NCBI GenBank assembly: GCA_963665915.2
Contig: CAXXSG010000003.1
Location: 186,001-250,000 of the forward strand
Length of the DNA stretch: 64,000 bases
Direction of reading: 5' to 3'
DNA from: JAFGRU01 sp963665915
GTDB taxonomy: Bacteria; Desulfobacterota; Desulfuromonadia; Desulfuromonadales; JAAYDE01
Below the pieces are notes generated by a model. It saw only the letters and a program-made list of their open reading frames with translations, searched no databases and had not been told where the DNA came from. Both the position numbers and the translations under genes were made by a program. Positions 17,385 through 24,434 of this stretch are shown here, piece by piece (the stretch's first letter is position 1; each line of letters begins with the position of its first letter).

Positions 17385-17632
17385 ATTTCCAGACTATCAG
17401 ACATTTCCTGATGGTCTAGAGCCTAGTAAATCCTGAGAGTGGGATTCAACCCAGCGCCCCCTTGCTCCCGAAGTTGGCACAGGAAAGTAAACCTATCCCG
17501 GAGCCACCCTTGAAGGTCTTCAGGAAACACCCCTGCCACCACACAAACGTGCTGATATTCAAAAAACTGCTAAGCTTATGATAATGATCCTGTTTAACCT
17601 GAGGTATCTGTAAAAAAAGTTATAGGAGCCAT

Positions 17633-18256
17633 ATGATTATGCAACGAAGCCCGCTAATCATTTTCATCATGGTCATAATATTTTCAGGAGCACATAGCGC
17701 CATGGCTATTGAAGAAGCTTCATACGAAGTCGTTAAAGTCGAAGGTTCTTTTGAGGTTCGCGATTATGCTCCCCATATAATCGCTGAGACTTTGGTCGAT
17801 GGAGACTTCGATGAAGCTGGGAGCAACGCATTCCGACGCTTGTTTCGTTACATCTCCGGGGATAATCGGTCGCAAACAAAAATAGCCATGACTGCGCCGG
17901 TTTCCCAGCAGCCAGGCGAGAAGATTGATATGACTGCCCCGGTTGGACAACAGAAGTCCGGAGATCAATGGTTGGTGAGCTTTATGATGCCCGCATCCTA
18001 CGACATGGGAACCCTCCCTGCTCCTAACGATCCTCTGGTGACGCTACGGCAAGTTCCTGCCAGACGTATGGCTACAATTGGCTACTCTGGGTTCTGGAGC
18101 GAAAAGAACTACCAGAAAAACAAAATAAAATTGGACTCCTGGATTCAAAAAGAAGGCCTGACGGTTAACGGAGAAACAATCTGGGCACGTTACAACGCAC
18201 CTTTTATTCCTTGGTTTATGCGTCGCAATGAAATACTTGTTCCGGTCTCTAAATGA
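17633..18256 (+). CDS. SOUL family heme-binding protein
   Basis: A 207-residue exported protein. The signal peptide ends near HSAMA. The mature part starts with IEEASYEVVKVEGSFEVRDY, the hallmark opening of the SOUL/HBP fold, and contains IAMTAPV and a second IDMTAPV, LRQVPARRMATIGYSG and the C-terminal ARYNAPFIPWFMRRNEI. SOUL proteins bind heme or porphyrin; bacterial members are mostly uncharacterised. An AGGAG site precedes ATG 17633. A strong hairpin follows the gene. It stands alone between the nested element and the hspQ remnant. Confidence 0.9.
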   Translation: MIMQRSPLIIFIMVIIFSGAHSAMAIEEASYEVVKVEGSFEVRDYAPHIIAETLVDGDFDEAGSNAFRRLFRYISGDNRSQTKIAMTAPVSQQPGEKIDMTAPVGQQKSGDQWLVSFMMPASYDMGTLPAPNDPLVTLRQVPARRMATIGYSGFWSEKNYQKNKIKLDSWIQKEGLTVNGETIWARYNAPFIPWFMRRNEILVPVSK

Positions 18257-18296
18257 AGAGGGTTGCAGACTTTATGACAAAGAGGCGTAAGGGTTG

Positions 18297-18330
18297 TGGC
18301 CACCAAGGTTCGATCCTTGGTGGCCATTTA
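18297..18330 (+). terminator. Strong hairpin terminator after the SOUL gene
   Basis: A perfect 12-bp stem, TGGCCACCAAGG (18297-18308) against CCTTGGTGGCCA (18315-18326), has a TTCGAT loop and is followed by TTTATT. It lies 40 bases past the stop codon. The arm sequence resembles a tRNA T-arm by chance, but no other tRNA part is present. Confidence 0.75.
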
Positions 18331-18456
18331 TTATAATGCAGGATTAAAGAGTAATTCTTTATTTCGATCCAATCAGTGTATCGATCCTATCGTGCTTCTA
18401 TAAACTGTTATACTGCCCTAAAGGGTGCTGATTAACTCGATATCAGGGGAAAGGGC

Positions 18457-18582
18457 ATGGGAACTGTAACAAATATTACCAGTGTGAGATTCTCCGTTGG
18501 CGAATTGGTTCGCCATCAGCTTTTCGACTATCGTGGGGTGATTTTAGATGTTGAACGAAATTTCCAAGGAACAGTGGAATAA
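18457..18582 (+). pseudogene. hspQ-like (YccV) gene remnant, truncated
   Basis: ATG 18457 opens a 41-residue reading. From RFSVGELVRHQLFDYRGVIL it matches the N-terminal strands of HspQ/YccV hemimethylated-DNA-binding-like proteins, which are normally about 105 residues. It stops at DVERNFQGTVE, just where the family continues GTEEWY. The next frame reads KEQWNKTYAP over the same bases, so a small frameshift followed by a larger deletion is likely. The remaining C-terminal half is absent and the SRPBCC gene begins six bases after the stop. Confidence 0.65.
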
Positions 18583-18587
18583 AACTT

Positions 18588-19088
18588 ATGCCCCACTTTT
18601 ATTGCGAATCTACTATTCAGGCTCCTGCAACTCTGGTTTTTGACTGGCACCACGACCCAGCAGCCATAGAAAACCTCATTCCTCCATGGGAGCCTGTCAA
18701 GGTGGTGGGCACACCGGCTTGTATTGACGAAATCGGTTCTCGCACCACTTTAGAAATGTCCATTTTCGGTGTCATTCACTTCTATTGGGTGGCAGAACAC
18801 CGAAATTACCAACCAGGAAAGTCTTTTCAGGATGTACAAATTAGTGGCCCTTTTGCACTGTGGTGCCATACCCATTCTGTAGAACCAACAGATCAGAACA
18901 CCTGTCTGTATATTGATAGCATTGATTATAAATTGCCAATCGGTTGGTTGGGAGAGTTGTTTTGTGGGTGGTTTATACGCCAAAAACTCAAGAAAATGTT
19001 TGCCTACTGTCATCATTTGGTGAAAGAAGAATGCGAAGGATTGACCGCTGCCAAGAGCGATGCTTGGCAATTGACCCCAAAAAGCTAG
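18588..19088 (+). CDS. SRPBCC family protein (START-like lipid/ligand-binding fold)
   Basis: A 166-residue soluble protein of the SRPBCC/polyketide-cyclase superfamily. The opening FYCESTIQAPATLVFDWHHDPAAIENLIPPW is the helix-grip entry seen in cell-division-inhibitor-like SRPBCC proteins. It is followed by FGVIHFYWVAEHRNYQPGKSFQDVQISGPFALWCHTH and a long C-terminal helix (LKKMFAYCHHLV). These proteins bind hydrophobic ligands; this one has no assigned ligand. It starts six bases after the truncated hspQ-like frame, so it may have been downstream of, or fused behind, that gene. Confidence 0.8.
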   Translation: MPHFYCESTIQAPATLVFDWHHDPAAIENLIPPWEPVKVVGTPACIDEIGSRTTLEMSIFGVIHFYWVAEHRNYQPGKSFQDVQISGPFALWCHTHSVEPTDQNTCLYIDSIDYKLPIGWLGELFCGWFIRQKLKKMFAYCHHLVKEECEGLTAAKSDAWQLTPKS

Positions 19089-19133
19089 ATGTAGGGTCTA
19101 GTTATCAGAAGTCACCGGTTATAAAACACCAAA

Positions 19134-19175
19134 ACGGCCTGCACATAAATCTGGGCAGGCCGTTCTTGCTTTGCA
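19134..19175 (+). terminator. GGCC-core hairpin after the SRPBCC gene
   Basis: ACGGCCTGC (19134-19142) pairs with GCAGGCCGT (19155-19163), followed by TCTTGCTTT. The preceding ATAAAACACCAAAACGGCC resembles ATAAACGACACCAAAATGGCC in the hairpin repeat at 13576, so it belongs to the same family. Confidence 0.6.
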
Positions 19176-19340
19176 AGGTCTTTGGGATTACAGAAGTTCA
19201 GACCTAATGTGACAGACACACTTTTGCAAAACCGGTAACTTTCAGATCAAATCACAACTGCTATAAATTAAAAAAGTTGAAAAGCAATTTTTTCTACTTC
19301 TCAACCTCCTTTTTTTTAAACAGGTATCATCCTTAAAAAC

Positions 19341-19703
19341 TTATATTGCAATTCTCCTTTTTACCGGAATTCCACAAAGTTGCTTGCAAATACTTTCATA
19401 AATATTCTGTCCGTTCAGAAAATTTTGAATTTGGATGCCCATACCAGCACCCTGAGTAACTCCGATTGCGTTCACTGGTCTTTTCTTAATCCATTGAACC
19501 ATTCCTACTAGAACGATGCTTTGGCCTTCCCGAGTAAAAATCCGTATTTTTAAAAGCGTATCAGGGGGATAATATTTTCTGCTCCTCAAAAAGAAACCAA
19601 ACACTGACAGATCATCGATTGAACCTGTCTGCGAAAAATTCTCGATTCCAAACTGGGCTTTCAATTGTGCATAAAACCGTTTTCCCCACCGTAGGTTTTC
19701 CAT
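19341..19703 (-). CDS. PilZ domain protein
   Basis: A 120-residue soluble protein with the PilZ fold. The strand order is visible: GSIDDLSVFGFFL (the DxSxxG motif), LKIRIFTREGQSIVLVGMVQWI and GAGMGIQIQNF near the C-terminus. An N-terminal RWGKRFYAQLKAQFG may supply the arginine side of the c-di-GMP site, though a canonical RxxxR is not obvious. PilZ proteins are c-di-GMP receptors, and several c-di-GMP enzymes are encoded elsewhere in the window. It is a monocistronic gene opposite in strand to its neighbours. Confidence 0.75.
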   Translation of the reverse strand: MENLRWGKRFYAQLKAQFGIENFSQTGSIDDLSVFGFFLRSRKYYPPDTLLKIRIFTREGQSIVLVGMVQWIKKRPVNAIGVTQGAGMGIQIQNFLNGQNIYESICKQLCGIPVKRRIAI

Positions 19704-20274
19704 GCTTTTCTTGGTCCTTAAAATTTTTTAGAAAGCTTCTAAATATGATTGGCTTCCAATAAATTTAAAAAAAACGATGCTCAATGAGATGAATTAAATT
19801 ATAACCTTACTTGTTAACATTTTAAATTTTGAAGGTCTTTTTGAAATCAAAGGTAGGGTGGATCCAACAAATTACGAATAATAGTACGTTAAAAGGGCCA
19901 CCATGGAACTGGTGGGCCTTGCTTTTTCTGGGTGCTTGTCGGTGGGCAAATCACCCTTGAAAGAAGTGGATTTTCATAAGTCGTACTTTGATGAATTCCT
20001 GAATTATCTTGGGATTAATCAGACACTTTCTGTCAGATCAAATCTGAATTACTACAATTTATCGTTTCAGGCCTTTTAAACCCTGTCCTGTCGAGTTTCA
20101 TGGTCAGGTCGAAAAAGGTTTTTGAGCACCTCGTGAGGTTGTAAATCGATGGATTCACGGTATAGATAAACTAAGGAACTAGAATGTCATCGAAACCAAA
20201 AGTGAAACCAGAGATTCTGCCTCGCTAAATTTTTGGGCTAACGTCCCAAAAAGAAAAAGGAGGAGGAACAGACC
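19704..20274. other. AT-rich non-coding spacer
   Basis: No gene is supported across 571 bases. An imperfect hairpin with GGGCCACC (19895-19902) against GGTGGGCC (19911-19918) is followed by TTGCTTTTT and could terminate transcription. The rest is AT-rich. Its right end carries AAAAAGGAGGAGG, the ribosome site of the disrupted lipoprotein gene. Confidence 0.5.
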
Positions 20275-20319
20275 ATGATAAAGAAATTGAGTGTATTGAT
20301 ATTGTCCGCTTTGTTTTTA
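20275..20319 (+). pseudogene. Small repeat lipoprotein, 5' part (disrupted by IS200-type element)
   Basis: ATG 20275, preceded by an excellent AGGAGGAAC site, encodes MIKKLSVLILSALFL, the charged and hydrophobic parts of a lipoprotein signal. The frame then enters the insertion sequence. Joining codon 15 to base 20909 gives ...ALFLLSLSGC-SKKD, a textbook lipobox, so this and 20909-21148 were one 94-residue gene. Confidence 0.8.
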
Positions 20320-20908
20320 GTACAAAAGGAAACCCCCCGGCTTTGCCGGGGGACCACAAAAGTTTGACAGTTCCGTAGGTAGCTGAAAGCCTCCAATCTG
20401 TGAACCGCTCAACGTTCTCAGAAGAGGAGGCTTTCGATGAACAACATACAAAGTTTATGTCATTCAGTTTGGGACTGCAAGTACCACGTGGTTTGGATAC
20501 CGAAGTGTCGGAGGAAGGTACTTTACGGCCGAATACGCCGGCAACTTGGCGAAGTAATACGGGAATTGGCTCGACAACGCGAGAGCTTGGTTTTGGAAGG
20601 TCATCTGTGCCCAGACCATGTCCATGTGTATATAGCGATACCACCAAAGTTGGCAGTTGCTCGAGTCATAGGGTATATCAAGGGGAAAAGCGCTATTCAT
20701 ATTGCCCGTACATTTGGCGGTCGAAGCCGTAATTTTACCGGAGAGAATTTTTGGGCAAGGGGGTATTTCGCCTCGACCGTCGGACGTGATGAAGAAGTGA
20801 TTCGAAATTACATACGGAGACAAGAAAAGGAAGATGGTAGAGTCGATCAATTAAAACTGCTCAGGTAGCCGCCTTCAGGCGGCCCCCGGTTTGACCGGGG
20901 GATATTTA
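20320..20908 (+). mobile_element. IS200/IS605-family insertion sequence (tnpA only)
   Basis: A 589-base element with one gene. Each end carries a GC-rich hairpin: CCCCCGGC/GCCGGGGG at 20334-20352 and CCCCCGGT/ACCGGGGG at 20883-20901. There are no inverted terminal repeats and no target duplication, as expected for single-strand HUH transposition. The target lies after TTTTA. Since TTTA also occurs at the right junction, the exact ends could move by up to four bases. Excision would restore the lipoprotein frame. Confidence 0.85.
20437..20868 (+). CDS. tnpA: IS200-type transposase TnpA (Y1 HUH)
   Basis: A 143-residue Y1 transposase of normal length. It opens with HSVWDCKYHVVWIPKCRRKVLYG, the standard IS200 start. 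The metal-binding HUH motif is DHVHVYIAIPPK and the catalytic tyrosine is in EEVIRNYIRRQE. FWARGYFASTVGRDEE is also diagnostic. GGAGG precedes the ATG. A GCCGCC/GGCGGC hairpin at 20868-20883 sits at the stop. No tnpB is present. The gene looks intact and may still be mobile. Confidence 0.95.
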   Translation: MNNIQSLCHSVWDCKYHVVWIPKCRRKVLYGRIRRQLGEVIRELARQRESLVLEGHLCPDHVHVYIAIPPKLAVARVIGYIKGKSAIHIARTFGGRSRNFTGENFWARGYFASTVGRDEEVIRNYIRRQEKEDGRVDQLKLLR

Positions 20909-21148
20909 CTTTCCCTGTCGGGCTGCAGCAAGAAAGATCAGCCCGCCAAGTCGGACCATCCGAAAGCTGAAGAAACGAAAGCGGAGCAGCCGAAAGCAGA
21001 CGAGTCAAAAGCGGAACACCCGAAAGCAGACGAGTCAAAAGCGGAACACCCGAAAGCCGAAGAGTCAAAAGCGGAACACCCGAAAGCCGAAGAGTCAAAA
21101 GCGGAACACCCGAAAGCCGAAGAGTCGAACCCGGAACATCCAAAGTAA
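20909..21148 (+). pseudogene. Small repeat lipoprotein, 3' part (lipobox and decapeptide repeats)
   Basis: Continues the frame cut by the IS: LLSLSGC-SKKDQPAKSD, then about six copies of a ten-residue unit (EHPKAEESKA and variants) up to the stop at 21146-21148. The 30-base DNA units are nearly identical in the middle copies. The mature protein would be a highly charged, extended Lys-Glu-Pro chain fixed to a membrane lipid. A TTG at 20891 could start a shortened form without the positive N-terminus of the signal, so export is doubtful. Confidence 0.7.
20960..21145 (+). repeat. Tandem 30-bp coding repeats
   Basis: Six to seven head-to-tail 30-base units of the type CCGAAAGC(A/C)GA(C/A)GAGTCAAA, each coding ten residues of the lipoprotein. 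Outer units have diverged while the inner ones are nearly identical, the usual sign of slippage or unequal exchange. They are in frame and are not CRISPR repeats. Confidence 0.85.
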
Positions 21149-21194
21149 TGTCTGTCCCTTTAACCTCGGTATTGTGTCCGGAGAAAGGTCTACA

Positions 21195-22559
21195 ATGAGC
21201 TGGCGAACGATAATTCCAGTTGCCGTGGCGGTTTGTATTCTGGTTTCTGGTTGTGAACGAAAAGAGCCACAGGTTGCATCTACACCTGTGCCAAACGTGG
21301 TAACAGCCGATATACAGGCAGGCATTGAGAAGTACATCGAAGAGCAGGTCCGCCTGGGAGGAGGACATTTCAAGCTTCCCTTCGGCGACCAAGAACTTCG
21401 TCTGAACCTGGTGCGCGTCCACACTGAATACCTGGCGAACTTGGGACCTCGCAGCCATTTCGCCTGCGTCGACCTTGTGGATGTCAGCGGCGATGTGTAT
21501 GACGTTGATTTCTTCCTCAGCGGCGATCCTAGCGCGATGAAGGTTACCGAAACGACGGTGCACAAATTCAATGGCCAGCTCTATTATGCATGGGAGCAAA
21601 AAAAGGATGGCACCTGGCATCGCATCCCGGTGGAAAAAGCGTCACAAAGCCACCTTGGTGTCATCAAAGGTCAGGACCGGTTCGAGTTTCTTTATCGGGC
21701 CACCCCGCCGGAAATAACCGAATCCGCCCGCATGTGGCTTCCCCTGGCGACCACGGACCCATTCCAGACCGTGGCGGTGAAATCAATAGATGCCCCCGGG
21801 AAGCAAAGCGAACTGGTGGATCGTGCGCACGGCAACCGGGTCCTTCTCCTGGAGCTTGGTCCGAAGGACAGCGGTAAAAGTGTCGAGATCCGATATCAGG
21901 TGGAGCGTCTCGAGAAGCCCAGTTATGCAGCGCACGTGGCTGACCGTGACAAATACCTTAAACCTGAACGTCTTGTACCGTCCGGTGAAAATTTCAAAGC
22001 TATTGCGGAACAGGTCGTGGAGGGCAAAAAGGGTGATCTGGTGCGCGCACGGGCGCTTTATGACCACGTTATCGACCGCATGCGTTATATCAAGCATGGC
22101 AGCGGCTGGGGCAAGGGCGACGCGGTCTATGCCTGCGACGTGGGTACCGGCAACTGTACGGACTTTCACTCTTACTTCATTGCCCTGGCAAGGGAAGTCG
22201 ACATCCCGGCGCGCTTCGCCATCGGAGCGTCAATCCCTTCGGAACGCAACGAGGGCGGAGTTGACGGTTATCACTGCTGGGCGGAGTTCTATGCCGACGG
22301 CAAGTGGTGGCCGGTGGACATCAGCGAGGGCGACAAATATTCGAGCCTGGCTACCTACTACTTTGGCCATCATCCGGCAAACCGCTTTGAACTCAGCCGC
22401 GGACGTGATCTCGTTGTTGAACCCGGACCGGCCTCGGGGCCGATAAATTTTCTGGCCTATCCCGTGCTGGAAATAGGCGGCAAGTCGGTAAAACCCAAGG
22501 TTGAGTTCTCCTTCAGTAGAAACGGTGGGGGACCGTCTGAACGCGGGTCCAAGGGTTGA
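21195..22559 (+). CDS. Transglutaminase-like domain lipoprotein
   Basis: A protein of about 454 residues with a lipoprotein signal (lipobox LVSGC). The N-terminal ~190 residues are a beta-rich region of unknown role. The C-terminal half is a transglutaminase-like papain fold: VDIPARFAIGA follows the catalytic cysteine in GNCTDFHSYFIAL, the histidine is in DGYHCWAEFY, and the aspartate is in WWPVDISEGDKY. Bacterial relatives usually act as proteases, amidases or cell-wall enzymes. ATG 21195 gives a proper signal peptide. It is 47 bases after the repeat lipoprotein and may share its promoter. Confidence 0.85.
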   Translation: MSWRTIIPVAVAVCILVSGCERKEPQVASTPVPNVVTADIQAGIEKYIEEQVRLGGGHFKLPFGDQELRLNLVRVHTEYLANLGPRSHFACVDLVDVSGDVYDVDFFLSGDPSAMKVTETTVHKFNGQLYYAWEQKKDGTWHRIPVEKASQSHLGVIKGQDRFEFLYRATPPEITESARMWLPLATTDPFQTVAVKSIDAPGKQSELVDRAHGNRVLLLELGPKDSGKSVEIRYQVERLEKPSYAAHVADRDKYLKPERLVPSGENFKAIAEQVVEGKKGDLVRARALYDHVIDRMRYIKHGSGWGKGDAVYACDVGTGNCTDFHSYFIALAREVDIPARFAIGASIPSERNEGGVDGYHCWAEFYADGKWWPVDISEGDKYSSLATYYFGHHPANRFELSRGRDLVVEPGPASGPINFLAYPVLEIGGKSVKPKVEFSFSRNGGGPSERGSKG

Positions 22560-22733
22560 TGACCTGCTCTCTCCGTTTCGACAAAAATCTGCGAGAAACG
22601 CTGTACCCGTCTGTGGTGGAGCCGGTTGAGAGGAGAGGGCGAGGGTAGCCCCGATTTTCTTTGATGTAAATCTCAGCGGAAGAATACGTGGCCAAAAAAA
22701 CGACCGGACATTTCAATCTTTAGCGACGGGATG

Positions 22734-22973
22734 TTATTTCTTGCTCTCTTCAAAATATAGTGAACTTTCAAGATCGATTAACTTATCTTGAATAAAAGAT
22801 TGTGCATCATTGATTGCTTGATTGTATATTTCCGGCCCAAGTTCCTTTATAAAAAACTCGATCAGGAATCCGGCCTTTAACTCCCCAATTGATTCATCGA
22901 ATTCGTTATTTATATAGGTTTGCACCTTTTCTGTTATTTCCTTTGTTCGTTCTTTGCTTAATTTAAATTCCAC
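22734..22973 (-). CDS. DUF2164 family protein
   Basis: A 79-residue protein matching DUF2164: MEFKLSKERTKEITEKVQ, then NEFDESIGELKAGFLIEFFIKELGPEIYNQAINDAQ and a charged tail. Members are small helical cytoplasmic proteins of unknown function. Translation starts at GTG 22973 with AGGAAAA upstream. The gene is monocistronic; 174 bases with nothing visible separate it from the transglutaminase gene. Confidence 0.85.
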   Translation of the reverse strand: MEFKLSKERTKEITEKVQTYINNEFDESIGELKAGFLIEFFIKELGPEIYNQAINDAQSFIQDKLIDLESSLYFEESKK

Positions 22974-23254
22974 AATTCATTTTCCTTTCGCTACAAAAAT
23001 TTGCAACAAACTCGAAATTTGTGGGGGTAGATATATGAGGTCAGTCCGCAATAGTGGGCACTGCCAATCTCACAAAAATGCACTGTTTAATGTATTAGAA
23101 AAACTTATAGGAGGCAAGCCGATAACTTTTCTTTTATTTCAATAAAAAAACGTTTTGCCATATTGGTAGCTGGGTTTCCTTCGGAGCCGATATGGCATAA
23201 TATTGTCTGGCTGTTGTAGAATTGTCTGAAAATTCGGTTCAGAAAGGAGATGTG

Positions 23255-23839
23255 ATGCTTCGTTATGTGGCGGTGATTCTGGCTCTGTTTTTGGCAGGGT
23301 GTGTCCCCTGCTCGGATAATCCCCTGACCGCTCCTCCTGGAGAAAGAGAGGGTACTACGGCTCTTGTGGGCACATGGTTCTGGTCCGAAAGTGGAGAAAC
23401 CGGCTTTATCCATATCGGGAAAGACCGGGACTCGAACCTGATGCGATTGTTGATGATCGATATCAAAGAGAATGGAGCGATGGAACGCTTGGAGTTTTCA
23501 GGCCACCCCTCTTTTCTGCAGGGGAATCGCTACCTGAATCTCAAGCAGGCCGATCCGGAGGCCAGGTGTGGCGGGTATCTGTTTGTGAAGTATGGTCTGG
23601 AAAAGGATGCCCTCGTCCTTCATCTCATGGACTCGGTGGTGATAAAGAAAGCCATTGAAAGTGGTGTGCTGAAGGGAGAGGTGAAGGAGAGCAATTTTTC
23701 CTCCACGGTACGAATCACTGCGAGCTCAAAAGAGCTTGAGGCGTTTGTTCTTAGTCATGATCGGGAGCTGTTTCTTGAAGGGAAAGTTTTGTCACGATTG
23801 AAACTGCCGGTACAACCCACTAAACCTGAAAAGCCCTAA
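23255..23839 (+). CDS. Hypothetical lipoprotein, 194 aa
   Basis: I do not recognise a named family. ATG 23255, preceded by AAAGGAGATGTG, starts a lipoprotein signal MLRYVAVILALFLAGC-VPC. The mature domain is beta-rich, with LVGTWFWSESGETGFIHIG near its start and RCGGYLFVKYGLEKDALVLHLMD in the middle, which resembles a small lipocalin-like or META-like barrel. It may be a ligand-binding envelope protein; that is inference only. An upstream in-frame ATG at 23222 would destroy the signal. Confidence 0.75.
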   Translation: MLRYVAVILALFLAGCVPCSDNPLTAPPGEREGTTALVGTWFWSESGETGFIHIGKDRDSNLMRLLMIDIKENGAMERLEFSGHPSFLQGNRYLNLKQADPEARCGGYLFVKYGLEKDALVLHLMDSVVIKKAIESGVLKGEVKESNFSSTVRITASSKELEAFVLSHDRELFLEGKVLSRLKLPVQPTKPEKP

Positions 23840-23984
23840 CTTGAGAAAATAATAAATTAATAGCATGATATGTGGGTTTTTGGTCCCATCATTGACCCGC
23901 CGGGGCACAGTCAAAGACAAAGAGTACAGGAGCGGTAAAGGGTCCCAGTGGATTTTTTTTGTTCTTTCCAAAGAGGGTGGCAAT

Positions 23985-24251
23985 TCAACGGGCAATGCTC
24001 CATCCGAAGTGAAAAGCATTGCGGCCCGCGGCCTGAGAAGCTTCTGTTACTGTCAGGCGGCTGTCGGAGAGAGCGGTGACGACAATACGGCCGGGAAGCG
24101 CCGATTTGAAGAACTTGCCGCGTTGCAGCAGATGGTCGCGGAAATCCCCTTCCTGGGTGACCCACAGCCTGCCATCCCCGCATTGAACGGTACGGCCACG
24201 CCGTTCGCCCTGAAAAACAAGACTCTCCCCTCTTTGCAGCAAAATTTCCAT
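23985..24251 (-). CDS. DUF2917 domain protein
   Basis: An 88-residue protein with the DUF2917 pattern: LLQRGESLVFQGERRGRTVQCGDGRLWVTQEGDFRDHLLQRG, a cupin-like half barrel with the typical LWVTQEGDxRDH core. GGAGGAAGCC precedes the ATG. It is transcribed away from the MocR-type regulator, with which DUF2917 genes are often paired, and the intergenic region carries nested inverted repeats. Function is unknown. Confidence 0.8.
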   Translation of the reverse strand: MEILLQRGESLVFQGERRGRTVQCGDGRLWVTQEGDFRDHLLQRGKFFKSALPGRIVVTALSDSRLTVTEASQAAGRNAFHFGWSIAR

Positions 24252-24315
24252 GGCTTCCTCCGTGTTTAACCCAGGTTATTGTTCCAGAGAAGTTTAACCC
24301 GGGAAATGATGCAAA

Positions 24316-24434
24316 AACAGATACAGTATCTTGCCTTTGTATCCATTACAGTTTATTTTTTTTAAAACTGTAACCACCTATATTTAAGTAAACTGTATCT
24401 GTTGACACTTGCATCAGCGAACTAAGATAGAACC
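24316..24434. promoter_or_regulatory. Divergent promoter region with nested inverted repeats (MocR/DUF2917)
   Basis: An outer perfect 12-base inverted repeat, AACAGATACAGT (24316-24327) and ACTGTATCTGTT (24392-24403), encloses an inner 9-base pair, TTACAGTTT (24346-24354) and AAACTGTAA (24365-24373). All four arms share a TACAG/CTGTA core. The last arm runs into a TTGACA -35 at 24402-24407. A TAAGAT at 24423-24428 could be the -10, which would put the transcript start almost on the ATG. MocR regulators bind repeated operators of this kind. Confidence 0.6.

Larger units (their letters stand above)
13747..17423 (-). mobile_element. IS1595-family insertion sequence (ISXO2-like), split by an IS3-family element
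   Basis: The terminal inverted repeats are GGCACTAGACCATCAG at 13747 and, on the other strand, GGCTCTAGACCATCAG ending at 17423. Seven-base direct repeats TAGTAAA flank them at 13740-13746 and 17424-17430, close to the 8-base duplication usual for this family. Without the inner element the IS is about 721 bases with a single transposase gene on the minus strand. The transposase is interrupted between residues HLRI and NKSKHF, so this copy cannot transpose on its own. Confidence 0.9.

Noticed and set aside
18297..18326. Possible tRNA 3' part (GGTTCGATCC with flanking stem)
   Set aside because: It is a single perfect hairpin. No anticodon arm, D arm or 5' acceptor strand exists upstream, and it sits where a terminator is expected.
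9000..20300. Integron cassette array with attC sites
   Set aside because: The repeats lack RYYYAAC/GTTRRRY ends, gene spacing is far too long, strands are mixed and no integrase is present in the window.
20891..20908. TTG start rescuing the disrupted lipoprotein
   Set aside because: The resulting signal has no positively charged N-terminus and lies inside the element's end hairpin, so functional translation and export are unlikely.
20960..21145. Possible CRISPR array from regular ~30-base repeats
   Set aside because: The repeats are contiguous without spacers, in frame, and code for a decapeptide of a lipoprotein.
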